From Steroidobacteraceae bacterium (GTDB taxonomy: Bacteria > Pseudomonadota > Gammaproteobacteria > Steroidobacterales > Steroidobacteraceae), in assembly GCA_019634915.1 (NCBI GenBank), contig JAHCAN010000001.1, positions 1-64,000 of the forward strand: DNA of 64,000 nucleotides. The letters are read 5' to 3'. Below are positions 28,597 to 36,657 of the stretch, in pieces (positions within the stretch are counted from its first letter, which is position 1; each line of letters begins with the position of its first letter). The notes beneath the pieces were generated by a model. It ran no database searches and was not told the DNA's origin. It was given only the letters and a program-made list of their open reading frames with translations. Position numbers and translations under genes: made by a program.

Positions 28597-30134
28597 CGCA
28601 CTCTCCGTCGCGGCCGGCCGGTCGCGCCGGCCATCGCGGGGGCCGGCAGGTCGCGCAGCGCGTCCAGCGCGTCCCGCAGCGACCGTTCGTCCCCGCGGCC
28701 TGCCCACACGACCCGCAGCCGTTCACGCGGCACGCGCGCGCGCAGCCGCGGCTGGCGCAGGCCGAGCAGGCGCTCGCCGGTCCAGCGATTGCCGAGCCGG
28801 AATTCGCAGCCGCCCTCCGCGCAGCCGGTGACCAGCACACCGGTAGCGCCGCAGCGCATTGCGTATTCGACGAAAGACGGCGGCAGCATGCCCGTGCACA
28901 GCAGGCTGAAGGCCACGACGTCGGCACTCTCCATCGTGCCGACGCGGGCGCCGTGGTCGCAGCCGAAGACGACGATCCTGCGATCGCCGCGCAGTGCCGC
29001 CAGCCGTGTTTCGAGCCGCCCGCGCAGGACACTGATCGGTGCCTGCGGCATGTCGATGCCGGTCGTCAATGGTTCCACACTGCGAAACGGCGTCGAGGGC
29101 GGACAGGCGCCGGTGCAGATGCCGCAGCCTGCGCACAGATCGGCGTGCACCAACGCGATCTCCTTGCCCGGCCTGCCGTCCGGGTGCGGCTGCATCGTGA
29201 TCGCCGCGTATGGGCAATCGTCGAAGCACTGCCGGCAGCCGTTGCAGTGGGCAGCATCAACCCGCGCGACCGCCGGCCGGGCGGCGCGCGTCGTGAACGG
29301 CAGCGAGAACAGCAGCAGCAGTGCGCCCGTGGACAAAGCCCAGACCCAGCCGGGCGACGTGGCGTACATCAGCGGATGAACGGCGAGCAGCAACCAGTCG
29401 ATCGCAATCGCACTTTGCACGACCGAGAGATCGGCCGGCGCCTGGCTCATCACGGGTACGAGCAGCGCAAGCGCCAGCAGCGTGGCCGTGCTGCCGGCTG
29501 CGAGCCGCTTCGGCGGCAGCATCTGCGCGTGCGAGATGCGCTGCACGTGGAACCATGCCAGGAAAAGCAGCAGCAGCGATGCGCCGATGTGAACGAACAC
29601 GAACAGCGAGAACAGGCGGTCGCTGACCGCTTCCGCAACGAGGAAGTTGCGCGTGAAGGGAGAGCCGAAGATCGGCAGCCAGTCGAGCAGCTCCGCCGTC
29701 GCGGTCGCGGAGAACTGGCCGAGCTGGTCCCACTTCAGCCAGAACCCGCCGATGCCGCAGATCAGCGCAAACAGCAGCAGCGGCACTCCGGTCAGCCACG
29801 AATAGCGGCGAAAGCCGCGGTAGTGGCCGAACAGCCATTCCCGCAGCAGGTGCAGCCCCGCGACGAGCACGAATGCGTCGGCCGCGTAACGATGCAGGCT
29901 GCGAAGCAGGCCACCGAACCACCACTGGTTGCGCGACAGGTCATCGACGGATCGCCAGGCACCCTCTACCGACGTGTCGAGCACGGCGTACAGATAGACG
30001 CCACTCAGCGCGATCAGCCAGAAGAACAGGAAGGCGAGCGCCCCGAGGTGTCGCAGCGGGTTCAGGACAGCGCCGAACAGGGTATCCATGACCCGTTCAC
30101 AGCCGGTCCAGGCGCCGCGGGCGTCACGCATCAT
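28593..30134 (-). CDS. Cytochrome b / 2x[4Fe-4S] / MvhD-type iron-sulfur fusion
   Basis: The 513-residue protein starts with a cytochrome b N-terminal domain bearing H81/H95 and H182/H196, plus two more membrane segments to about residue 280. A dicluster ferredoxin domain follows: C297-C300-C303-C307 and C334-C337-C340-C344. The last 130 residues match the delta subunit of F420/methyl-viologen hydrogenases (MvhD/FrhD), with conserved cysteines C413 (LLCTGMLPPSF), C438 and C443 (VTGCAEGGCEFRLGN). MvhD normally links hydrogenase or formate dehydrogenase to heterodisulfide reductase HdrA in flavin-based electron bifurcation. Here it is tied to membrane hemes. No hdrA or hydrogenase gene is in the window. 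It overlaps the SCO gene and the next gene by four bases; two ATG codons lie in tandem at the start. Confidence 0.88.
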   Translation of the reverse strand: MMRDARGAWTGCERVMDTLFGAVLNPLRHLGALAFLFFWLIALSGVYLYAVLDTSVEGAWRSVDDLSRNQWWFGGLLRSLHRYAADAFVLVAGLHLLREWLFGHYRGFRRYSWLTGVPLLLFALICGIGGFWLKWDQLGQFSATATAELLDWLPIFGSPFTRNFLVAEAVSDRLFSLFVFVHIGASLLLLFLAWFHVQRISHAQMLPPKRLAAGSTATLLALALLVPVMSQAPADLSVVQSAIAIDWLLLAVHPLMYATSPGWVWALSTGALLLLFSLPFTTRAARPAVARVDAAHCNGCRQCFDDCPYAAITMQPHPDGRPGKEIALVHADLCAGCGICTGACPPSTPFRSVEPLTTGIDMPQAPISVLRGRLETRLAALRGDRRIVVFGCDHGARVGTMESADVVAFSLLCTGMLPPSFVEYAMRCGATGVLVTGCAEGGCEFRLGNRWTGERLLGLRQPRLRARVPRERLRVVWAGRGDERSLRDALDALRDLPAPAMAGATGRPRRRVR

Positions 30135-31030
30135 CCGCGCTTCACCGTGCGCCGTGCGATCACCCGGCTGCGCCACTCCGACAGCGCGAACCAGAGCATC
30201 GCGATGAAGAACGTCACGCCGCCGGCAATCATGAAATACAGCGTGTAGTCGGCGCGGTAGGTCCCGCTCTTCGGGTCGTACACCGAGCACAGGATGCGCA
30301 CCCGGTCGACGAGATCGGTGATGCCGACTCCGCCGTCGACGATCCGCGCACCGGTGAGCAGCTGTTTCAGCGGCTCGCCGAGCCGCTCGGCCGTGAAGCT
30401 GTCGCCGTAGATCTGCTGGTGGATGCGTCCCTTCGCATCCAGCATCGTGACCTGCAGGATGTGATCGAAACCGCCGCGGGTCGCGGCATAGCTGAAACCG
30501 AACTCCCGGCTGAGCGCGGCGACATCGGTGGCGTCCGGGCTGAGGAATTCCCAGTTCGGATCCGAAATGCGCTGTTGCGATGCATACGCCTTGAGCGCGG
30601 CCGGCGAGTCCTCAGGCTGGTTGAAGCCGATCGTGACCACATTGAACTGCCTGTCACCGAAGCGCTTGTGCATGGCGCTGACCGCCTTGTGCAGCGCCTG
30701 CGTGCTGAGCGGGCAGACGTGGAAACAGCCGGTGTAGATGAAGCTCACCAGCAGCGGCCGGCCACGATAGTCCGATAACCGGACAGGCTGCCCCTGCCGG
30801 TCGCGCAGCGTGTAGTCGCCCGGTACGCGGCCAACGACCTCCTGGCTCGCACGCAGCGCCATCTCGGCGTCGAGGCCCGGCGTCGTGATCGGCCCCGCGG
30901 TCATCAGCGCCGGATTCGCCCCGTCGGCCCGATGAGCGGCCGGCGACGGTGCCCAGACACCGATGCCGGGAATCGCCAGCAGCAGCAGTATCGACGTGCG
31001 CCTCCGTGCCGACCTGTGCAGTACCCGCAT
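30131..31030 (-). CDS. senC: SCO1/SenC copper chaperone with C-terminal membrane anchor
   Basis: The 299-residue protein has an N-terminal signal/anchor segment, a thioredoxin-fold SCO domain with the copper cysteines C102 and C106 (GCFHVCPLS) and ligand His H190 (GGFDHILQ), and a C-terminal membrane segment (LYFMIAGGVTFFIAMLWF), which is unusual for SCO. SCO proteins load the CuA centre of oxidase subunit II. Placement after a CuA subunit and a heme-copper subunit matches the norSY-senC order of sNOR gene sets. The ATG at 31030 gives a normal signal sequence; a GTG at 31054 in frame is an alternative. Confidence 0.88.
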   Translation of the reverse strand: MRVLHRSARRRTSILLLLAIPGIGVWAPSPAAHRADGANPALMTAGPITTPGLDAEMALRASQEVVGRVPGDYTLRDRQGQPVRLSDYRGRPLLVSFIYTGCFHVCPLSTQALHKAVSAMHKRFGDRQFNVVTIGFNQPEDSPAALKAYASQQRISDPNWEFLSPDATDVAALSREFGFSYAATRGGFDHILQVTMLDAKGRIHQQIYGDSFTAERLGEPLKQLLTGARIVDGGVGITDLVDRVRILCSVYDPKSGTYRADYTLYFMIAGGVTFFIAMLWFALSEWRSRVIARRTVKRG

Positions 31031-31094
31031 CGCTCCCGAGCGCCGCGCGATCACCCGCCCCGGACCGCGAACGGCCGGCGCGGGCGGCGCATCG

Positions 31095-32795
31095 TCAGCT
31101 CAGCCCCCAGAGCGTCGAGAGATACTTCCAGTTGATGAAGTAATAGAGCACGAAGGCGATCAGGAAGACCATCGCGAGCACGAACGTGCCGGGCGCGACG
31201 AAGCCCATCGAGCCGTAGCTCTGGACCGCGGCCGCGGGTGCCGTCGGCGGAATCGGCGTCACCTTCCGGCTCTGCGCACCGCTTTCGAGCCGCTTGCCCC
31301 ACAGCAGTGAACCGACCGTGATGTAGATGTAGATCGCACCACCGACGATCGCCGCGACGCCGCCGATCCCGACCAGGCCCATCATCATGTACGCGGCGCC
31401 CGGCCACTCGTAGGCCATCGCGGCGCCGTTGAACGCCATGTCCCAGTGGCGGCGCGAGACGCCCAGCGTGCCGGCCCCCATCATGACCAGGCAGAAGAAG
31501 TACATCGACAGGCCGAACAGGTACGGCTGCCACTTCGCGAGCTTTGGCGCGATCATCTCGCGCTTGAACAGCACCGGGATCAGATAGTAGGTCAGTGCCA
31601 TGAAGCTCAGCGTCGTGCCGACGACGACCGTGGCATGGAAGTGCCCCGGCACGTAGATCGTGTTGTGGATGATCATGTTGAGCTGTTCCGTGCCCATCAT
31701 CACGCCCGAGATTCCACCGAGGAAGCCGAAGCCGACGATCGAGATGAACACGCCGGAGAACACCGGGTTGCCCCACGGCGCCTTGCGCAGCCACTCGAAC
31801 AGCCCCTTGGTGTAGCCCTTCTGGCGCTGCGCGACTTCCATCGCGCCCGGCACCGTGAGGCCGTGGATCATCGACGCCAGCACCGCGAAGTACATGAAGT
31901 AGCTGGTGTTGACGACCTTCCACTCCGTGCTCACGCCGGGATCGGCCAGCAGGTGATGCGCGCTCGCCAGCTGCAGGAACAGGATGTAGAGCAGGAACGC
32001 GCCGCGGCTGACGCGCTCGGACATCGGCCGCGCACCGAACACCACGGCCGCAACCAGGTACCAGATCGAGATGTGCGCGGCGACGTTGATCTGCTGGGAC
32101 GAATGGCCGAATGCCCACCAGATCATGCGGTATATCAGCGGATCGACATGCTCGACGACGCCGACCGACTGCAGGTACGTCGGGATCAGGATGATCGCCC
32201 CGGACACGATCGTGAACACCGCGATGATGCAGGCGACGATCGCGCCGAAGGTCACCAGTGGCACCGAACCCTGGTAGGTCCGCTCGCGCCTGGCGATCAC
32301 CAGCGTGCCAAGGAACACGAAGCAGCCGATCAGCGCGCCGACGGCAAACAGGATCAGCCCGAGATAGAACGACGGTGCGGCCATCATCGGCACGTACGAC
32401 GTCATCATCACGCTCGAGGCACCCTGGTAGACGGCGATGTTGTTGACCACCGCTCCGATGACCATCAGCGCAAATGCGAACCAGGCGATCCGCGGCGTCG
32501 CGATCCGGCAGCGCAGCAGCGTCGACGAGCAGAAATACAGCACCGCGATTTCGAAGAAGATGATCCAGTAGATCAGCATGTCGAGGCCGTGCGCGGTCAG
32601 CACCTGGTAGAACGTGGACGCCTCGAGCCAGTGCACGGCCGGCCACCGCGTCAGCACGACGCCGATCGCGAGGATCCCGCCGATCATCAGGAACACCACT
32701 GCCGCGACGGCATTGGCCAGTATCAGTTTTTCGGCCCGGGCCTCGAACTGGAGGCCAGAGCGCGGGCAGATCCGATAAGTCGTTGCGTTAGACAT
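31095..32795 (-). CDS. norY: NorY-like heme-copper catalytic subunit (B-family fold, sNOR type)
   Basis: The 566-residue protein aligns along its length with ba3-type (B-family) oxidase subunit I. The low-spin heme His is H69 (LTAHGLDM), the copper His residues are H231 (FGHSSQQ) and H280-H281 (SAHHLLADPG), and the heme pair is H385/H387 (VPGHFHAT). The Tyr that is cross-linked to the copper His in oxidases (GHPIVY in ba3) is replaced by Gln235. Loss of that Tyr marks NO-reducing rather than O2-reducing members. With the CuA subunit before it and SCO after it, the set resembles norS-norY-senC of ammonia oxidisers. GGGAG five bases upstream supports the ATG at 32795; an in-frame TTG lies 12 bases earlier. 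Confidence 0.85.
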   Translation of the reverse strand: MSNATTYRICPRSGLQFEARAEKLILANAVAAVVFLMIGGILAIGVVLTRWPAVHWLEASTFYQVLTAHGLDMLIYWIIFFEIAVLYFCSSTLLRCRIATPRIAWFAFALMVIGAVVNNIAVYQGASSVMMTSYVPMMAAPSFYLGLILFAVGALIGCFVFLGTLVIARRERTYQGSVPLVTFGAIVACIIAVFTIVSGAIILIPTYLQSVGVVEHVDPLIYRMIWWAFGHSSQQINVAAHISIWYLVAAVVFGARPMSERVSRGAFLLYILFLQLASAHHLLADPGVSTEWKVVNTSYFMYFAVLASMIHGLTVPGAMEVAQRQKGYTKGLFEWLRKAPWGNPVFSGVFISIVGFGFLGGISGVMMGTEQLNMIIHNTIYVPGHFHATVVVGTTLSFMALTYYLIPVLFKREMIAPKLAKWQPYLFGLSMYFFCLVMMGAGTLGVSRRHWDMAFNGAAMAYEWPGAAYMMMGLVGIGGVAAIVGGAIYIYITVGSLLWGKRLESGAQSRKVTPIPPTAPAAAVQSYGSMGFVAPGTFVLAMVFLIAFVLYYFINWKYLSTLWGLS

Positions 32796-32815
32796 TGCCG
32801 CTCCCAATCTTGTCT

Positions 32816-33355
32816 TTATCGTACGTAGAGACGGCTGACCATCATGTGGTGGCCGAGCCCGCAGTATTCATTGCATACGATCGAGAATTCGCCGCTCTGA
32901 TTGGGCGTCACGGTCAGGACGTGCTCGTAGCCGGGCACGACCTGGATGTTGATGTTGCTCGGCTGCAGCGAGAAGCCGTGGTTGTAATCCAGCGACGTGA
33001 GATGCAGGCGATAGGTCTTGTCCTTCTCCAGCTCGAGGATCGGCCAGAAACTCCACAGCCGGGCGATCAGGTAGACGTCACTGCCGGCGGGTGGCGCAAC
33101 GACCGGGATCTCCAGGTCGGTCTCGGTGCGCACCGTGTACTGGTCGACCATCGCCTGCGTCTTGTCGATGAACACGTCGGGCGCGGTCTTGTAGGTCTCG
33201 GTCGAGAGGTTCTGCTCGCCGTAGACGTGCCACAGCACCATCATCAGGAACATGACCATGCACCAGACGAACGAGAGGGCGATCCAGGTGCCCTCGACAC
33301 GGTCGATCGGGTGCTTCCACCACAGCCGTTCGGCCGGCGGCAAAATTGCGCTCAT
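32816..33355 (-). CDS. norS: NorS-like CuA subunit (cytochrome c oxidase subunit II fold)
   Basis: The 179-residue protein has one membrane helix (about residues 24-45) and a periplasmic cupredoxin domain with a complete CuA site: H126, C161, E163, C165, H169 and M172 in CNEYCGLGHHMM. CuA accepts electrons from cytochrome c or a cupredoxin. The single anchor helix and short length are like ba3-type and sNOR subunit II. It has GGAGG upstream and lies 20 bases before the catalytic subunit. Confidence 0.88.
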   Translation of the reverse strand: MSAILPPAERLWWKHPIDRVEGTWIALSFVWCMVMFLMMVLWHVYGEQNLSTETYKTAPDVFIDKTQAMVDQYTVRTETDLEIPVVAPPAGSDVYLIARLWSFWPILELEKDKTYRLHLTSLDYNHGFSLQPSNINIQVVPGYEHVLTVTPNQSGEFSIVCNEYCGLGHHMMVSRLYVR

Positions 33356-33411
33356 TGAGGTGTCCTCCCCGGATCCTTTGCGATGTTCTTGTTACTGCTG
33401 CGCGGCACGGG

Positions 33412-33573
33412 CTATTGCCCGGCCGGTATCGTCAGGATGTCGATCACGCCCCACAGGACGTAGACGACCATCGGGATCATCACGCCGAGGAACAGCAGCA
33501 GGAACGGGTTGTCGAGCAGCTGCTGCATCAACGGCACCTTCTCGTCGCTGTCGTTTTGTTCGTCATCGGTCAT
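33412..33573 (-). CDS. 53-residue single-helix membrane protein leading the cluster
   Basis: A short frame, MTDDEQNDSDEKVPLMQQLL onward, encodes 53 residues: an acidic cytosolic N-terminus, one hydrophobic helix (about residues 23-48) and a short tail ending PAGQ. A strong AGGAGT ribosome site lies six bases before the ATG, and the gene sits between the FNR-box promoter and the CuA subunit gene. It is like the tiny extra subunits of ba3 (IIa) and cbb3 (CcoQ) oxidases, so I propose a small structural subunit of the NOR-like complex. Confidence 0.75.
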   Translation of the reverse strand: MTDDEQNDSDEKVPLMQQLLDNPFLLLFLGVMIPMVVYVLWGVIDILTIPAGQ

Positions 33574-33637
33574 GGGGACTCCTGCAAGCCACCGGGGTAG
33601 TTGTCGGGCCAGGCCGCGCAGAACGCATCCTCCAGAA

Positions 33638-33679
33638 TAGATACGTGGTAAACACGCCGGCTTCCCTGATCTGGATCAA
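33638..33679 (-). promoter_or_regulatory. FNR/DNR box and -10 element of the heme-copper cluster
   Basis: Plus-strand bases 33666-33679 read CTGATCTGGATCAA, matching the FNR/ANR/DNR consensus TTGAT-N4-ATCAA at nine of ten positions. On the minus strand a TATCTA -10 element (33643-33638) is centred 32 bases downstream of the box centre, so the box would be at -41.5, the classical class II activation position. The box lies about 93 bases before the first gene. This predicts induction by low oxygen or NO. Confidence 0.7.
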
Positions 33680-33715
33680 GTCGGGCCCGGAATCGGCCCC
33701 GCCCATCGCCCGATG

Positions 33716-33729
33716 TTGAGATTGCTCAA
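33716..33729. promoter_or_regulatory. Inverted repeat between TetR gene and heme-copper cluster
   Basis: TTGAG-ATTG-CTCAA has perfect 5-bp arms and the same geometry as an FNR box but with G/C at the inner position. It lies 37 bases upstream of the FNR box and 132 bases before the TetR start. It may bind a second CRP/FNR-type protein or the TetR protein. The rest of 33574-33861 shows only GC-rich sequence. Confidence 0.35.
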
Positions 33730-33861
33730 TCCGGCGGCGGGAGTCGGCCCGGGGGCCGGCGGGCCGCGTCGGCGCCGCCTGGCGGAGGTCGATCCGCCTG
33801 GCAGCCCGGTCGGTGGTAATCTTTTTGCTCGCAGCCCGATTTCCGGTGGAAGAACGCATCG

Positions 33862-34611
33862 ATGGCGGAACGCGCCGTCAGGAAAACCCCGCAACGGCGT
33901 ACCAAGGCGGCACAGCGCGCGAGGACCCTCGAGAGGATCCTCGATGCCGCCGAGTATCTGTTCTCGAGGCACGGGCTGAACGGCGTGGCTCTGCGGGACG
34001 TCGCGCAGCGGGTGGGGGTGCACACCTCGCTGATGCACTACTACTTCGCCGACAAGCAGCGGTTGTTCGAGGCCGTGTTCACGCGGCGCGCCGGCATCAC
34101 CAGCAGCCGTCGCCTCGATGCGCTCGACCGCTACGAGCGCGAGGCCGGTGCCTCAGTGACCGTCGAGGGCGCCCTGCGCGCCTTCCTCGACACCGATCTC
34201 GAGCTCTACATCGAAGGCGGCAAGGGCTGGAAGAATTTCGCGGCTTTCGCGGCGCGGGTGAGCAATTCGCCCGAGGGAGCCGCGCTGATGGACCTGCACT
34301 TCGATCCGGTGGTCCTGAAACTGATCGGTATCCTGAAGAGAGCGCTGCCGGGCTGCGCGGATGCCGACATCTTCTGGGGCTACGATTTCGTGTCCGGCGC
34401 GCTGATGCATGTCCTTGCGAGGACGGGCCGCATCGACCGGCTCTCCGGCGGCGTGTGCCAGTCGGAGGACTTCGCCGCAGTCAAGGATCGACTGGCAGGC
34501 TTCATGGCGGCGGGCTTCATCGCGCTGTGCGCCGATCGACGCAAGGCCGGCAAATCGCGTCGCCGGCCGGCGGTCGGCCGGCGGCGCGCGCGCGGGGCCG
34601 CGGCGCGCTGA
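33862..34611 (+). CDS. TetR/AcrR-family transcriptional regulator
   Basis: The 249-residue protein has an N-terminal TetR helix-turn-helix (about residues 22-68: RILDAAEYLFSRHGLNGVAL, RDVAQRVGVH, then LMHYYFADKQRLFEAVF). A helical ligand-binding domain with a tetracyclin-repressor-like C-terminus follows. Its gene is divergent from the heme-copper cluster and could regulate it or the beta-helix gene, or the downstream catabolic genes. The last 30 residues are an Arg-rich tail that overlaps the 3' end of the convergent beta-helix gene by 95 bases, which is unusual. Confidence 0.85.
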   Translation: MAERAVRKTPQRRTKAAQRARTLERILDAAEYLFSRHGLNGVALRDVAQRVGVHTSLMHYYFADKQRLFEAVFTRRAGITSSRRLDALDRYEREAGASVTVEGALRAFLDTDLELYIEGGKGWKNFAAFAARVSNSPEGAALMDLHFDPVVLKLIGILKRALPGCADADIFWGYDFVSGALMHVLARTGRIDRLSGGVCQSEDFAAVKDRLAGFMAAGFIALCADRRKAGKSRRRPAVGRRRARGAAAR

Positions 34612-36529
34612 CGCGCAGGCGGCGCGCGAGGGCGAGGCCCAGCAGCGCCAGTTCCGCCCACCCGAGACTTCCGCCGCCGCCGTCACTCGGCGGCTCAGGC
34701 TGGGGATTGCCGCCCCCTCCCGTCACGGTCACGGTCACAGAACGCTCGGTCGTGCCGCCCGCACCGGTGCAGGCCAGCGTGAAACTGCTGCTCGCATTGA
34801 GTGCCGGTGTCTGCTCGCTGCCCGTAGCCGGCTTGTTGCCCGCCCAGGCACCCGAGGCGGTGCAGCCGGTCGCGTGCTCACTCGTCCAGCTGAGGGTCGA
34901 GCGCGCACCGACGGCGACACTCGCGGGACTCGCGTTCAAGGTGACGACGGGCGGCGGCGCCGGCGCAGCACCGACGTTGACCGTGACGGACCGGCTCGTC
35001 GTACCGGCCGCGTTGCTGCACGCGAGCGTGAAGCGCGTGGTCGCCGCGAGCCCGCCGGTCGTCTGACTGCCGCTGGTTGCTTTCGCGCCGCTCCAGCCCG
35101 CGGTCGCCGGATCCGCGCTTGCCGTGCAGGTCGACGCATCGGTCGCGCTCCACGACAGCAGCGTGGGGGCTCCCGACTCCACCGACGTCGGATCCGCCGA
35201 GAATGCCAGACTCGGCAACGCGGGCGTCGATGCGACATTCTTGAAGCCGGCGACCACGGTCCAGCCCGGATTCTGCGCCGTGGAATAGTCGTAGGCGCCC
35301 GCGTCGGGCGTGCCGCCGCGCGCATTGCCGTTGAAATCGATCGCGGTCACCTGCCCCGTCGCGCCGGCGTCGATCAGGCTCGACCCCGCGCGCGGATAGA
35401 CGTTGCGCGCCGAGGCATCGAGAAAATCGGCCGCTGCGCCCTGCCCCACGCGATACCCGGTCGCAGGCAGCGCACTCGTCGCCGGCACGACGACATTGCC
35501 CGCGACCGTGACGCCGGTCAGCCCGCCGATCGCGAAATCGTCACCGTCGCAATAGATCGCGTTGTTCGCGATGACGAGCCCGGGCCGCCCGCTCCAGCCG
35601 CTCAGGCGCAGGCACGGACTGCCGCCGATCAGCGTGTTGTGGACGAACTGCAGGTTGCCCGGCGTCGCGCCCTGGTGGCTCTGCGAATTGAAGGCGTTGG
35701 CCGAGCCGCCGAAGATGATGTTGTTGCGGATGATCGCGTCGGCCGCGGCCTGGATGCCGGAATCGCCGCAGTTCCACATCACGTTGCCTTCGACCACGTT
35801 GACCGGATTGCCGACCGTGCCGTAGACCAGCACGCAGGGATAGCCGGTGTCGTGGATGACGTTGTCGCGCACGACGTTCGAGTGCGAGCCGTGCTTGATC
35901 TCGATGCCGTCGCCCTGCGTGGAGGCACGCGTATCGTGGATCCAGTTGTTCTCGATCAGCGAGTCCGACACGACGCAGGCGGCGTCGTTGCAGCCGACGT
36001 ACATCCCCTCGCCGGTACCGCCGTTCTGGCCGGTATGGTGGATGTGGTTGTGCCGCGCCGTGATGTCGTGCATCGAGCTGCGGAAATTGATGCCGACGTC
36101 GACGTCGTGGATCTCGAGGTTGTCGAGCGTGATGAACGACGGCGTGCCGCTCAAGTTGATGCCGTCCCCGCCATTGCTCGATATCTCGAGCCGCGTGATG
36201 CGCAGATGCGTCGCGCCCTCGATGTTGATCGTGTTCTGCGCCTGCGCCGACGCGGGCCGCGTGATCTGCGGCAGGGCCTCGCCGTCCGCGCCCTTGATCA
36301 GTACCGGCGCCGCCGCGGTTCCGCGCACCGTGATGCTGATGCGACCGGTGTCGGCATAGCTGCCGGCGTGCACGATCAGCGTATCGCCGGGATCGAGCGC
36401 CTCGACGGCAGCCTCGAAGCTCTGGCCCGGAAACAGCTCGATCTCGGCCGCCTGTGCGTAACTGGTGGCCACCGTGGTGAGCAACGCCGCGACGGCCCAT
36501 GCCCGATTCGTGGATCGCGATGAGGTCAT
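34517..36529 (-). CDS. Secreted right-handed beta-helix protein with Ig-like repeats and GlyGly-CTERM-like tail
   Basis: The 670-residue protein has a signal peptide (residues 1-28), a parallel beta-helix (about 30-400, rich in DNLEIHD-, NNWIHD-, NNIIF-type turns) of the kind found in polysaccharide lyases and surface adhesins, and two related 80-residue Ig-like repeats (about 440-610, each with SWS/SWT...C and FTLAC). A segment GGGGSLGWAELALLGLALARR near 620-637 looks like a GlyGly-CTERM sorting signal cut by rhombosortase. Such signals normally end soon after the basic cluster, yet here 33 more residues follow, almost all inside the overlap with the TetR gene. No lyase active site is recognised. 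Confidence 0.75.
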   Translation of the reverse strand: MTSSRSTNRAWAVAALLTTVATSYAQAAEIELFPGQSFEAAVEALDPGDTLIVHAGSYADTGRISITVRGTAAAPVLIKGADGEALPQITRPASAQAQNTINIEGATHLRITRLEISSNGGDGINLSGTPSFITLDNLEIHDVDVGINFRSSMHDITARHNHIHHTGQNGGTGEGMYVGCNDAACVVSDSLIENNWIHDTRASTQGDGIEIKHGSHSNVVRDNVIHDTGYPCVLVYGTVGNPVNVVEGNVMWNCGDSGIQAAADAIIRNNIIFGGSANAFNSQSHQGATPGNLQFVHNTLIGGSPCLRLSGWSGRPGLVIANNAIYCDGDDFAIGGLTGVTVAGNVVVPATSALPATGYRVGQGAAADFLDASARNVYPRAGSSLIDAGATGQVTAIDFNGNARGGTPDAGAYDYSTAQNPGWTVVAGFKNVASTPALPSLAFSADPTSVESGAPTLLSWSATDASTCTASADPATAGWSGAKATSGSQTTGGLAATTRFTLACSNAAGTTSRSVTVNVGAAPAPPPVVTLNASPASVAVGARSTLSWTSEHATGCTASGAWAGNKPATGSEQTPALNASSSFTLACTGAGGTTERSVTVTVTGGGGNPQPEPPSDGGGGSLGWAELALLGLALARRLRVSAPRPRARAAGRPPAGDAICRPCVDRRTAR

Positions 36530-36597
36530 CCGGCGATCATATGAATGCGCTGTCGGCGCGCAATGTCTCCGGTTCCCGACAGCCCGTCGACTTCGTT

Positions 36598-36614
36598 ACT
36601 TGCGTTATGCAAGT
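36598..36614. promoter_or_regulatory. 17-bp palindromic operator, copy 1 (SDR promoter)
   Basis: ACTTGCGTTATGCAAGT has perfect ACTTGC/GCAAGT arms. Inside it TTGCGT (36600-36605) is the -35 box and, after 17 bases, TAGAGT (36623-36628) the -10 box of the SDR promoter. The identical 17-mer recurs at 50732-50748 in the same promoter position. Confidence 0.7.
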
Positions 36615-36657
36615 CACATTGCTAGAGTCTGCCGACAGCATCGGAGAGAGTCGAACC

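Noticed and set aside
33574..33637. Possible 20-codon leader peptide before the 53-residue gene (ATG at 33634 on the minus strand)
   Set aside because: The GGAGG is directly adjacent to the ATG with no spacing, and the frame runs into the next start; no attenuator structure seen.
34700..35170. Apparent repeat in the beta-helix gene as an assembly error
   Set aside because: The two Ig-like copies differ at most positions, so they are true diverged domain repeats.
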